From Saccharothrix australiensis (GTDB lineage Bacteria; Actinomycetota; Actinomycetes; Mycobacteriales; Pseudonocardiaceae): DNA of 64,000 nucleotides. Made by a program: the position numbers and the translations under genes. Each line of letters opens with the position of its first letter. Position 1 is the stretch's first letter. Positions 34,924 through 43,279 of this stretch are shown piece by piece. The notes under the pieces are model-generated. The model was not told the origin of the DNA, did not search any database, and saw only the letters and a program-made list of their open reading frames with translations. The stretch is taken from the NCBI RefSeq assembly GCF_003634935.1, contig NZ_RBXO01000001.1, positions 5,109,501-5,173,500 of the forward strand. The letters run 5' to 3'.

Positions 34924-35242
34924 GGGCGGTCACGCGACCCGGTGGTCGATCCGGCCGGGATGACCTGGTGGCGCAGGTGATCCCGTCGTCCCCGGTCAAA
35001 GCGGATCGCCCCGCCCACGGGCTTGCCGCCAAGGCGGTTCCGCGCGGACCGCGCCCGGCATGATCACGCCGATCATGCCGGGCGCGGTGACACCGCCCAC
35101 CGCCTGCCGACCCTCCTCCACGGACGACGGCCGGACGAACACCTCCGGACGACGAGCCACCACCTCCCGCACGCGATCCACGGGACCTGCCCGCCCGTCG
35201 GCACACCACACCGGTTACCGGGCCGACGTTCCGAGATGCGCG
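34924..35242. other. Convergent intergenic region
   Basis: About 320 bases between convergent genes hold no credible coding frame. The main element is the perfect 18-bp hairpin listed separately. Confidence 0.5.
35048..35088. terminator. Perfect 18-bp hairpin, probable bidirectional terminator
   Basis: Arms 35048-35065 and 35071-35088 (ACCGCGCCCGGCATGATC and its complement) match at all 18 positions around a 5-base loop (ACGCC). It lies between the Fsr-like gene and the convergent fulvocin-like gene and should stop transcription from both sides. Confidence 0.88.
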
Positions 35243-36085
35243 CTAGATGACGGAATGACCGACGTTGGCGGCGGCACGCGCCAGTGGGGGATCGGCCGAC
35301 TCTTGCGCGGGAAGCGTCGACCCGGACGAGAACCCGTCGCCGCGAATCGCGATCGCGTGCTGCCGGTCGATGCCGGCGGACAGGTTGTAGCCGCACTGAC
35401 CGGTACACGTGTACGCGCCGAGAGTCCCGCAACCCGGCTGGGCGTCGCATTCGTACTGACCGGTGTTCCTGCACGACGTGCCGCCGGTACACCAATCGTC
35501 CCTGATCGAGCACGTGCAGAGGGGCTTCTTCTCATCGGCCGGCTCAGCCGCCGGCGAGACCTGTTCGGGAGGGCCGAGCGTTGCGACGATCGACCGGGCC
35601 TCGTCGCGGCCGAATTCCCGTACGGCCGCGTTCTTCAGGCTGTCGAGCTCCCGGCTGACGTCGGCTCCGGGGGTGGGAGCCGCGTACAGGTCCTCCCGGT
35701 CCAGCAGCGACAGGGCGTGGTCGAGGACGGCGTGCTGACCTGTCGACAGCTCGGGCCGGTCCTGGCGGTACTGCCGCAGGTGGTTCCGCCAGAACTGCGC
35801 CTTCGACTCGGCCGGGAGCGCGGCGAAGATGGCCCTGCGGTAGACCATGGAATGTTCGACGATGCTGTCGTAATCCGTCGGGAGGCGTTCCTTGTTGGCC
35901 TGCACCCAAGCCTGCGCCGCACCGCACGTCGGCTCGCCTTCGGGAATTCGGGACGGTCGATCGGCGACCGGCGAGGCACCGGTCGACGCAGGTGGAACGA
36001 TAGCGGCAGCAGCACCGGAGATCATGCTCGCCGAGAGCACGGCGGCGGCCAGGACCGCCTTGGAGAATCGTTGGGGAAATCTCAT
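35243..36085 (-). CDS. Secreted Cys-rich protein related to bacteriocin fulvocin C
   Basis: A 280-aa precursor. The signal peptide (MRFPQRFSKAVLAAAVLSAS ... AAA) is followed by a helical region of about 130 residues (VYRRAIFAALPAESKAQFWR, LRQYRQDRPELSTGQHAVLD). Then comes a domain with eight cysteines in 45 residues (CTCSIRDDWC, SCRNTGQYEC, GCGTLGAYTCTGQCG), as in proteins annotated as fulvocin C-related. The C-terminal 40 residues are polar. The ATG at 36085 has AAGGA at ideal spacing; the ATG six bases earlier does not. It could be a secreted antibacterial or an envelope protein. No immunity or modification gene is adjacent, so bacteriocin activity is unproven. Confidence 0.7.
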   Translation of the reverse strand: MRFPQRFSKAVLAAAVLSASMISGAAAAIVPPASTGASPVADRPSRIPEGEPTCGAAQAWVQANKERLPTDYDSIVEHSMVYRRAIFAALPAESKAQFWRNHLRQYRQDRPELSTGQHAVLDHALSLLDREDLYAAPTPGADVSRELDSLKNAAVREFGRDEARSIVATLGPPEQVSPAAEPADEKKPLCTCSIRDDWCTGGTSCRNTGQYECDAQPGCGTLGAYTCTGQCGYNLSAGIDRQHAIAIRGDGFSSGSTLPAQESADPPLARAAANVGHSVI

Positions 36086-36359
36086 CGCCATTCCTTGTCA
36101 GATCGGGGACCAAGGTATCCGGGACAGGACGGTTCCCGCCGACGCATTCGCTGCACCGGTCCGGGAAACGTTCAGGTGGTCGTTCCCTTTCCGAGTCCCA
36201 GCGTCGCATGGGCAACGGTCACGGAGCACCACCTGGAGGTGGACGCGCTACCCGCCACCCGGTGCTTGACATGACCGCCGTCCTGGCTGCGGAGGGCGGG
36301 CTGCGGTCGTGGGGTTCGCGGCGGGGCGTGATCACGCCGGTTGCCCCGATCCGTCGCGG

Positions 36360-37400
36360 TCAGCCGCCCGCCCGCACGCGGTCGGCCCGCAGGGCCTCCT
36401 CGACCGCCTCCGCGATCTTCCGCTCGGTGCCGGCCCGGCGCGCGCGTGCCCGCAGGCGGATCGCCACGACCAGCCCGACGGCCACGGCCAGCAGGGCGAG
36501 CTGGCTCCACGGCACCGCCCAGGTGCTCGCGGTGGCGGTCACCTCGGCCGGGTGGTGCCCGGTGGCGTCGCCCTCGACCCGTGGCACGAGCCGGACCGAC
36601 GCCTCCAGCCGCAGCAGGGGCGCCACGTCGGCCACCGGCACGGAGAAGTCCAGATGCGCGCCGGGCAGCAGTTCCGGCACGGTGACCACCTGTTCCCGGC
36701 CGCCGAGCCCGAACAGGCCCCGCAGCGCGACGGTCTGCTCGGCGCTCACGCGCAGGTTCCCGGTGTTGGTGACGCGGAAGCCGACCGTGGCCGAGCCGAG
36801 GCCGAACGGGTTGGCCGTGCCGCGGTAGTCGACCGCCAGGTCGCCGATCGCGAGGGCGGGTGCGGCCTCGCCGGTCACCCGCAGGTGGACGCGGCTGCCG
36901 AGCCTGCGGTCCACGGTCACCCCGGCCGACTGCCCGGCGGTGGCCAGCGAGGTGACGATGCCGCCGCTGTGGTCGCCCGGTTCGGCGTCGGCGGGCACCG
37001 CGATGGTGAACGGGACCTCCACGGACCCCTTGGCCGGGACCTCGACCTGCGACCGGGCCGTGCTCACCCACGCGCCCAGGCCGGTGGACCGCTCGCCGCG
37101 CGGCAGCAGGTCGAGCTGGCCGCTCGCGGTGGTGAACCCGTCGGCGGCGTAGACCAGCAGCGTGATCGGCCGGTCGCCGTGGTTGGCGATGGCGACGGAG
37201 TCGCGGACGGTGCCGCCCGGTTCGACCGCGTAGCTGTAGTTGGGCCGGTTGTCGCCGTGGCCGGTGCCTGCGGCCGGGCGCACGCCCCAGGTCACCGGGT
37301 CCTGCGCCTGGGCGACGCCGGGCGCGGCGGCCCACGCGAGCGCGATCCCGGCGAGCAGCGCGGTGACGAGGACGAGCAGCGGGCGGGCGGGGCGGTGCAT
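36360..37400 (-). CDS. Membrane-anchored DUF916-like extracellular protein
   Basis: A 346-aa protein: signal peptide (PLLVLVTALLAGIALAWAAA), two Ig-like beta domains and a C-terminal transmembrane helix (about 305-323, LALLAVAVGLVVAIRLRA) followed by a basic cytosolic tail. The first domain (NYSYAVEPGGTVRDSVAIAN, TGLGAWV, FTIAVPADAEPGDHSGGIV) is the DUF916/WxL-interacting pattern. The second (FRVTNTGNLRVSA) matches the companion domain. Such proteins bind peptidoglycan and WxL proteins on the cell surface. The gene lies 70 bases downstream of the metallophosphoesterase gene on the same strand; that enzyme's tail looks WxL-like, so the two products probably assemble together. Confidence 0.78.
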   Translation of the reverse strand: MHRPARPLLVLVTALLAGIALAWAAAPGVAQAQDPVTWGVRPAAGTGHGDNRPNYSYAVEPGGTVRDSVAIANHGDRPITLLVYAADGFTTASGQLDLLPRGERSTGLGAWVSTARSQVEVPAKGSVEVPFTIAVPADAEPGDHSGGIVTSLATAGQSAGVTVDRRLGSRVHLRVTGEAAPALAIGDLAVDYRGTANPFGLGSATVGFRVTNTGNLRVSAEQTVALRGLFGLGGREQVVTVPELLPGAHLDFSVPVADVAPLLRLEASVRLVPRVEGDATGHHPAEVTATASTWAVPWSQLALLAVAVGLVVAIRLRARARRAGTERKIAEAVEEALRADRVRAGG

Positions 37401-37470
37401 CGGTCGTCTCCAGGGAACGCGGGGGTGGTGGGGCGGCGTGCCGCGCCGCCCCACCGGGGAAGTGGACTGC

Positions 37471-39432
37471 TCAGCCCAGCGCGGTCAGGGTGAGGGTGCC
37501 GTGGTAGGTGCCGTCGGCCACCGTGACCGGCAGCCGCAGGTCGAGGTCGGCCCGCAGGACCGACGAACCCTCCGCGTGGCCGACCGGGGCGCTGCCCAGG
37601 GTGGCCGACTCCGCCAGGCCGTTGCCGGACAGGAAGCCGGAGGCGACCGCCGCGCCCGCGACGGCGTCGCCGCCGTTCTCGCCGACGAACGGCGACCAGC
37701 CCAGGTACTTGCCGCTGAAGGTCTTGCCGGCCGAGGTGAAGTCGCCGACCCGGCCGGACAGCGACCACCGCGGCGCGTCGACGCGGGTGTCGGTGACCCG
37801 CACCGGGTTCAGCGAGCCGGTGGCGGCGTAGTGGTCGCCGGACCGCTTCGCCGTGCCGAGGTCGACCACGCCGTTGCCGCCGTCGATGCTCCACACCAGC
37901 TCGCCCGGCGCGCGCTCGGGCACGGTCACCTTGATGCGCTGCTCGTCGTCGGCCGAGGGCGGTTCGACGCCGGCCTCGGTGACGTGCTTGACGCCGCCGC
38001 GCTTGGTGATGGTGAAGGAGTCGAACAGGTCGCCGACCTGCTCGGGCTCGGGCGAGTCGGCCTTCTTCTCGGCCACGTAGGACCGGTAGGTGACGGTGTC
38101 GCCGTTCACCGAGACCACCTGGTAGGTGGTCACGCCCTGGCCGCGCTTGACCTGGGTCGCGCCGTTGCGGGTCCACACGTTGTCGCCGGCCGGCGCCAGG
38201 GTGTAGTGCTTGGCCCCGGAGTTGCTGACCGCGTACACCGGGCCGTTGGTGGTGCCGGGCGCGTCGGTGGCGTTGGTGTTGTTGTAGCCGCGGGCGTAGG
38301 TGTGGTCGTGGCCCATCAGCACCAGGTCGACGTTGTGCTTCTGGAACACCGGGACCCAGTTGGCGCGCAGCACCGGCTCGTCACGGCCCGTCGAGGTGCT
38401 GTAGACCGGCTGGTGGAACGTGACCACGGACCACTTGTTCGGGTTCGCGGTCAGGACGTGGTCCAGCCACGCCGCCTGGAACTCGACCCACAGCGGGCCG
38501 GGGCTCGGGCAGTCGACCGCGCAGGACGGCAGCGTCGGCGGGCGCAGGTAGCCGGTGTTCTGGGTGGCGTTGAGCGTGATGAAGCGGACGTCCTGGAAGT
38601 CGCTGTAGTACACCGTTTCCTTGGCGACGTTCTCCCAGTGCGCGAAGTAGGCCGCGGTCTGGCGGGCGGCGTCGGTGTCGCCCTTGGCGCGCTCGGCCAG
38701 CGCGCCGATGGTGGCGGGGCCGGGGTGGTTGGCCGGGTACTCGAAGTTCATCTTCCAGTTCCGCAGCGCGCCGTCGCCGGTGTACTCGTGGTTGCCGGGC
38801 GCGGCGAGCACCTGCGTGGTGGCCGCGCTCTCGCCCATGCCGTTGAACCAGCTCGTCCACTGGACCTGGTTGCTGGAGTCGATCAGGTCGCCCGCGTGGA
38901 CGCTGCCCGCGGAGCGGGGGGCCTTGGCGTTCGCGGCGGCGACGACGGCGGGCCAGGTGGAGTCCAGGCCGATCTGGGCGTCGCCGTAGTAGAGGAACTC
39001 GAAGGGCTTGGCGCCCTTGGCGGCCGAGCGGAACGGCCGCCAGCGGCTCCACCGCTCGCCGCCGCCGACGCGGTACTCGTAGGCGGTGTCGGCGGTGAGG
39101 CCGGTGGCGGTGGCCGAGTAGTGGACGTAGTCGACGCCGGCGAGGTTGCTGGTGTCCACGGCGGTGGCCGCGACGTCCACCGGCGCGCCGCCGACGGGGC
39201 GGACCTGGACGGTGCCGCCGCCCGCGGTGGTGCTGCGCCAGGTGAAGCTCTGCGAGTCGGCCGGCGTCGCGGTCGGGGTGAGGATGAGCCGGCTGACGTC
39301 CGGGGTGTCGGCGTCGGCCGAGGCCGTGCCGGGCAGCGCGAGCACGCCGGCCACGACCGAGCCGAGGACGGCGGCGGCCAGTGCGGTGCGCGGGCGTCTG
39401 CGGGCACCGCGTCTCGGTTGCTGGGAAGACAT
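37471..39432 (-). CDS. Secreted metallophosphoesterase with FN3-like front and WxL-like tail
   Basis: A 653-aa precursor with an Ala-rich signal peptide and cleavage near TASADA. Residues 45-130 form a purple-acid-phosphatase-type Ig/FN3 domain. The calcineurin-like core shows all five metal motifs: YYGDAQ, HAGDLID, GNHEY, FHQPVY and GHDHTYAR. The last 180 residues (VRVTDTRVDAPRWSLSGRVG onward) read as a WxL-type surface domain, with W-S-L as the motif. It would hydrolyse phosphomono- or diesters outside the cell. The downstream DUF916-like protein probably holds it at the wall. The ATG at 39432 is the only start that gives a good signal peptide. Confidence 0.88.
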   Translation of the reverse strand: MSSQQPRRGARRRPRTALAAAVLGSVVAGVLALPGTASADADTPDVSRLILTPTATPADSQSFTWRSTTAGGGTVQVRPVGGAPVDVAATAVDTSNLAGVDYVHYSATATGLTADTAYEYRVGGGERWSRWRPFRSAAKGAKPFEFLYYGDAQIGLDSTWPAVVAAANAKAPRSAGSVHAGDLIDSSNQVQWTSWFNGMGESAATTQVLAAPGNHEYTGDGALRNWKMNFEYPANHPGPATIGALAERAKGDTDAARQTAAYFAHWENVAKETVYYSDFQDVRFITLNATQNTGYLRPPTLPSCAVDCPSPGPLWVEFQAAWLDHVLTANPNKWSVVTFHQPVYSTSTGRDEPVLRANWVPVFQKHNVDLVLMGHDHTYARGYNNTNATDAPGTTNGPVYAVSNSGAKHYTLAPAGDNVWTRNGATQVKRGQGVTTYQVVSVNGDTVTYRSYVAEKKADSPEPEQVGDLFDSFTITKRGGVKHVTEAGVEPPSADDEQRIKVTVPERAPGELVWSIDGGNGVVDLGTAKRSGDHYAATGSLNPVRVTDTRVDAPRWSLSGRVGDFTSAGKTFSGKYLGWSPFVGENGGDAVAGAAVASGFLSGNGLAESATLGSAPVGHAEGSSVLRADLDLRLPVTVADGTYHGTLTLTALG

Positions 39433-39866
39433 GCTGCGGAGTGCTCCTTCGCTCGGGGTCGTGCGGCGCAGACGCTCGCACAGCGACCTCGATACGCGAG
39501 TAACACTCGGCGAACTGGAGGTTGCCATCCCCGGACCGGCGGACGCACTACCGTCCGCGACGGAACGGTTCCACCACGCGCCGTGCAGGTCGCCGCGCCC
39601 GCCGCGCCGGGAACACCGGCCCCGCACCGCCTCCCGGTCCCGACGGCCGCGGGTTGGCCGGCGCGGCGATCCGACCGACGCCGGAACGCTCGACCGGCTC
39701 GCGTTCGTCGCCGGCGGCCGGCTCGCGACAGCCGGGGCATCGCGTCCGATCGGCTACCCGGCCGTGGTCTCGGACCACCTCCGGCGGCAGTCGCCGCCGT
39801 TGCGGTCCCGCGGGTACACCGAGCCGGGCCCTGCCCGCGGCTCCGGCCCGTCGTCGCGCCCACGCC
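39433..39866. other. 434-base gap without a gene
   Basis: This lies between the start of the metallophosphoesterase and the end of the GriH-like gene (both minus strand). Frames here are Arg/Pro-rich shadows. The promoter of the phosphoesterase should lie near 39440-39520, where local GC is lower. I saw no strong terminator stem. Confidence 0.4.
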
Positions 39867-40973
39867 TCACTGCTCCAGGCAGAACTCCTCGATCGGGTAG
39901 CCGACGTGCCGGTCCGCCCGCGGCAGGTGGCCGAGCACGACGTCGCCGGGCGACAGCTCGGTGCTGTTGAGCACGACGCCGCCGGGACCGAGGACCCGCA
40001 CGTGCCAGTCGTCCTGGAGCACGAGGTTCACCGCGCGACCGTCCGGCGACGCGGCGTCGATCGAGATCAGCGGCCGGGACTCGATCTTCACCCGGCCGAC
40101 CGTGACGACCCTCGTCCGGCCCTTGGTGTCGACCGCGAGCACCTTGCTCCCCGTCCTCAGCTCGCTGAGGTAGTTCGTCCGGGAACCCGTGGACAGCGTG
40201 TAGGAGTGGATCGCGCCGGCGTTGACGCGGAACGGCCGGGTGGGCATGTAGGGCAGCGGGTGGGTCTCGCTGACGCACAGGATCATGCCCTTGGAGTGCG
40301 AGCCGACCAGCATGCCCTCGTCCTCGCGGAGGTACGTGCACGTGTCCACGCACGCCCGCTCGCCCATGCCGACGTGCGCCGTCGCCGTCACGGTCAGCTC
40401 CACGAGTTCGAGGTCGGGGCTCGCGCCGCCGGCCGCGGCCTTGAGCGCGGTGGCGTCGCCGACGGCACGGGGCGCCATCAGCACGCCGTCGGAGCCCAGC
40501 TCCAGCACGCCGAAGATGATTTCGGCCTCCTCGACGTCCGCCGCGACCGTCACGATGGCGCCGGGCGCGCCCGCGGCGGCGGCGATCACGATCTCCAGCG
40601 GGATCTTGGTCGGGTCGCGGAACAGCAGCAGGCTCCACTTGTCGGTGCGCGCGGACCGGCAGGCCGCCTCCAGCGTCGGCGCGTCGACGACCTCCACGAA
40701 CCGCCCCACCTCGACGTCGGGGTGCCGCGCCGCCAGTTCCGCCGGGTGGCCGTGCACCGCCGGGTCGGCGATCAGGACGTCGGTCGCACCCAACTCGTCC
40801 GGCAGCGGCCGTTGTCCGGTGAACAGCACCTTCCGCAGGGTGGGCGGCAGCCCGGCGAAGTCGTCCGGGTCGTCGGAGAGCACGCCGTCGAGTCGGTGGT
40901 GGATCGCCTCCTGCAGGATCGCGCCCTTCGCGTCCTGCGCGATCCGGCGGATGTCCAGCCAGCACAGCTTCAT
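39867..40973 (-). CDS. 3-Dehydroquinate synthase II-family enzyme, GriH-type aminohydroxybenzoate synthase
   Basis: A 368-aa member of the AroB-prime/DHQS-II family: MKLCWLDIR start, KVLFTGQRPLPDELGATDVL insert, LFRDPTKIPLEIVIAA, EEAEIIFGVLELGSDGVLM, GMLVGSHSKGMILCVSE and the C-terminal barrel (LVLQDDWHVRVLGP). In actinomycete secondary metabolism this family (GriH in grixazone) cyclises the C7N product of a GriI-type aldolase to 3-amino-4-hydroxybenzoate. The aldolase gene lies directly upstream and an aspartokinase before it, which makes that role far more likely than archaeal-type shikimate synthesis. It is the last gene of the operon. Confidence 0.9.
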   Translation of the reverse strand: MKLCWLDIRRIAQDAKGAILQEAIHHRLDGVLSDDPDDFAGLPPTLRKVLFTGQRPLPDELGATDVLIADPAVHGHPAELAARHPDVEVGRFVEVVDAPTLEAACRSARTDKWSLLLFRDPTKIPLEIVIAAAAGAPGAIVTVAADVEEAEIIFGVLELGSDGVLMAPRAVGDATALKAAAGGASPDLELVELTVTATAHVGMGERACVDTCTYLREDEGMLVGSHSKGMILCVSETHPLPYMPTRPFRVNAGAIHSYTLSTGSRTNYLSELRTGSKVLAVDTKGRTRVVTVGRVKIESRPLISIDAASPDGRAVNLVLQDDWHVRVLGPGGVVLNSTELSPGDVVLGHLPRADRHVGYPIEEFCLEQ

Positions 40974-41010
40974 GTGTCCTCGTCCCTCCCGGTCGCTTCC
41001 CGGCCCGGTC

Positions 41011-41835
41011 TCACCGGCCGCGGCCGGCGGTCAGCAGCGCCTGCTCGTGCGGCGACGGCGCGGCGCGGTGCACCACCTCGGCGACGGCGCGCGCCCTCGC
41101 GCCCGGCTCCGCCGCCTGGAACACGTTGCGCCCCATCGCCACCCCGGCCGCGCCCGCCGACAGCGCGTCCTCCACGAACGCCACGACGGACGCGGTGTCG
41201 CCCCGCGCCGAGCCGCCGGCGACGATCACGGGCACCGGGCAGCTCCCGACCACGTCGGCCATGGCCCCCGGCGAGCCGGCGTACACGGACTTGACGACGT
41301 CGGCCCCGAGGTCGGCCGCCACCGTGGCGGCGTGGGCGATCAGCGCCGGGTCGAGCGGGTCGGCGATCCGCGGCCCCCGCGGGTACATCATGGCCAGCAG
41401 GGGCATGTTCCACCGGTCGCACGCCTCGGCGACCGCGCCCAGGGCGGAGATCTGCGCGCGCTCGCCGTCCGAACCGAGGTTCACGTGGACGCTCACCGCG
41501 TCCGCGCCGAGCCTGAGCGCCTCCTCGACGGTCGCCACCGGGTACTTGTCGTCGGGGTCGCTCGCGTGCACGGTGCCCGCGCTCAGGTGCACGATCAGCG
41601 ACGTGCCGAGGAACACCTCCGGGTCGAGGTGCCGCGCGCTCCCCTTGTGCACCACCACCGCGTCCGTGCCGCCCGCGGCCAGCTCGCACACCAGCCGGGA
41701 GAGCCCGCCGGGCCCGCCGGTGATCGGCCCGTCCGTGAGCGAGTGGTCCAGCGGCACCACGAACAGCCGGTCGGGTACGCGCCGGAACAGCCGGCGCAGC
41801 CGCAGGTCGCGGCCTGACGAACGACGAGTCGTCAC
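41011..41835 (-). CDS. GriI-type class I aldolase (DhnA/ADH-synthase family)
   Basis: A 274-aa TIM barrel of the DhnA/archaeal fructose-bisphosphate aldolase type: PDRLFVVPLDHSLTDGPI, VHKGSARH, DAVSVHVNLGSD, MPLLAMMYPRGPR, VVKSVYAG with the Schiff-base Lys, VIVAGG and GVAMGRNVFQ. GriI-type enzymes join aspartate semialdehyde to dihydroxyacetone phosphate, giving the C7N precursor for the GriH-type enzyme. I chose the GTG at 41835 with an AAGGAC site; a TTG at 41856 overlapping the aspartokinase stop is the alternative. The order aspartokinase, aldolase, cyclase fits a dedicated precursor pathway. Confidence 0.9.
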   Translation of the reverse strand: MTTRRSSGRDLRLRRLFRRVPDRLFVVPLDHSLTDGPITGGPGGLSRLVCELAAGGTDAVVVHKGSARHLDPEVFLGTSLIVHLSAGTVHASDPDDKYPVATVEEALRLGADAVSVHVNLGSDGERAQISALGAVAEACDRWNMPLLAMMYPRGPRIADPLDPALIAHAATVAADLGADVVKSVYAGSPGAMADVVGSCPVPVIVAGGSARGDTASVVAFVEDALSAGAAGVAMGRNVFQAAEPGARARAVAEVVHRAAPSPHEQALLTAGRGR

Positions 41836-41852
41836 CTCGGTGTCCTTTCGCG

Positions 41853-43094
41853 TCAAGCGGTGGGCGTGGCCGGTGACCCGTCGCGGTCCAACCCGAACCG
41901 CCGGTGCAGCGCCCGCACGCCCTCGGCGAGCCGGTCGACCGGGACGAGCACCGACGAGCGCAGTTGCGTGGTGGCGAGCCAGATCGGCGTGATGCCCAGC
42001 TCCCCCAGCACCCGCACCATCAGCGCCGTGTGCTCCGGGCGGTTGAGCAGGCCGGTCCCGACGACGGACAGCTTGCCGACCCGCCCGGTCAGCTCGACCG
42101 CGCAGCGGTGCCGGTCGACCACTCCCGCGAGCGCGGCCTCCGCCACCTCCAGCCGGCTGCCGTGCAGCGCGAACCCCAGCACCGGGCAGTGCTGCCCGGA
42201 GCCCGTCCAGGACACCATGTCCACCGCGACCCGGTGGCCCGCGAGGGCGGAGAGCACCGAGGCCGGCACGTCGTGGTCGGCCGCCCGGACGCGCGCCAGG
42301 ACCACCTGGTCGTCCTGCGCGACGGCGGTCACGAACCCCCGGGTCTCGTCGAGCATGCGCTGGTCGCTCCGCCCCAGGACGGTGGTTCCGGGTGACCGGC
42401 CGGACGCGTCGCGCACGACCAGGCGCACCCCGGCGCTCGCGGCCAGCTCGGCGGCGCGCGAGTGCAGCACCCGCGCGCCGGCGAACGCCAGCTCCGTCAT
42501 CACGTCGGCCCCGACCGCCGGCAGCAGGCGGGCTCCGGGCACGACCCTCGGGTCGGCCGTGTGGACGCCGTCGACGTCGGTGCGGATCTCGCAGTCGCGC
42601 ACGCCGAGGGCGGCGGCCACCGCGACGGCCGTGGTGTCCGACGCGCCGCGCCCGAGCGTCACCGTGTCGCCCTTGCCGTCGCAGCCCTGGAAGCCGGAGA
42701 TCACCACGACCTCGCCCGCCGCGAGGTGACGGCGCATCCGGGTCGGGTCGACGTCCTCGATCATGGCCGAGCCGTGCTCGCCGGTCGCCGCGATGCCCGC
42801 CTGCGCGCCCGTGAGCGACACGGCCGGGACGCCCAGGGCGGTCACCGCGAGGGCCAGCTGGGCGGCCGAGGCGATCTCGCCCGTGGCGAGCAGCTGGTCG
42901 ACCTCGCGCGGCGCGGGTGAGGGCGTGATGAGCGCCGCGGTGCGCAGCAGCTCGTCGGTCGTCTTCCCGCGGGCGGACACCACGACGACCATCGCCTGGT
43001 CGCGCGCCCCGGCGGCGACGGCCCCGGCCACCGCGCGGAGATCGTCGAGGGTGGCCAACGAACTGCCACCGTACTTCCGGACGACTGTCTTCAT
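41853..43094 (-). CDS. Aspartokinase
   Basis: A 413-aa monofunctional aspartate kinase: N-terminal KYGGSS, the DxDG segment (RTDVDGVHTADPR), FAGARVLHSRAAELA, then two ACT domains (KLSVVGTGLLNRPEH and the preceding VDMVSW region). It makes aspartyl phosphate on the way to aspartate semialdehyde, the C4N unit of the aldolase encoded next. A pathway-specific copy may have altered feedback sensitivity; the ACT ligand residues cannot be judged by eye. No aspartate semialdehyde dehydrogenase is in the window, so the housekeeping copy must serve. Confidence 0.93.
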   Translation of the reverse strand: MKTVVRKYGGSSLATLDDLRAVAGAVAAGARDQAMVVVVSARGKTTDELLRTAALITPSPAPREVDQLLATGEIASAAQLALAVTALGVPAVSLTGAQAGIAATGEHGSAMIEDVDPTRMRRHLAAGEVVVISGFQGCDGKGDTVTLGRGASDTTAVAVAAALGVRDCEIRTDVDGVHTADPRVVPGARLLPAVGADVMTELAFAGARVLHSRAAELAASAGVRLVVRDASGRSPGTTVLGRSDQRMLDETRGFVTAVAQDDQVVLARVRAADHDVPASVLSALAGHRVAVDMVSWTGSGQHCPVLGFALHGSRLEVAEAALAGVVDRHRCAVELTGRVGKLSVVGTGLLNRPEHTALMVRVLGELGITPIWLATTQLRSSVLVPVDRLAEGVRALHRRFGLDRDGSPATPTA

Positions 43095-43158
43095 GTGCCC
43101 CTCGCGGTTCCTCACCGATTCGGTCGAATCCTGTATACCGAAGGACGGAGCGCCGATA

Positions 43159-43176
43159 ATCCCGCGAACACGGGAT
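43159..43176. promoter_or_regulatory. Inverted repeat upstream of the aspartokinase
   Basis: ATCCCG (43159-43164) and CGGGAT (43171-43176) flank a 6-base spacer in an AT-rich patch about 65-80 bases before the aspartokinase start, within the 185-base gap after the methyltransferase gene. It may be an operator or a small hairpin. Confidence 0.4.
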
Positions 43177-43279
43177 AATGCTCTACCAGACAAGTCCACA
43201 AAGGACTGAATCGCGGACGCACCGGTGCGCACACGGCCGTGCGGCGCGGAAGCGCCGCCACCCCGGCGCGACACGCCGC

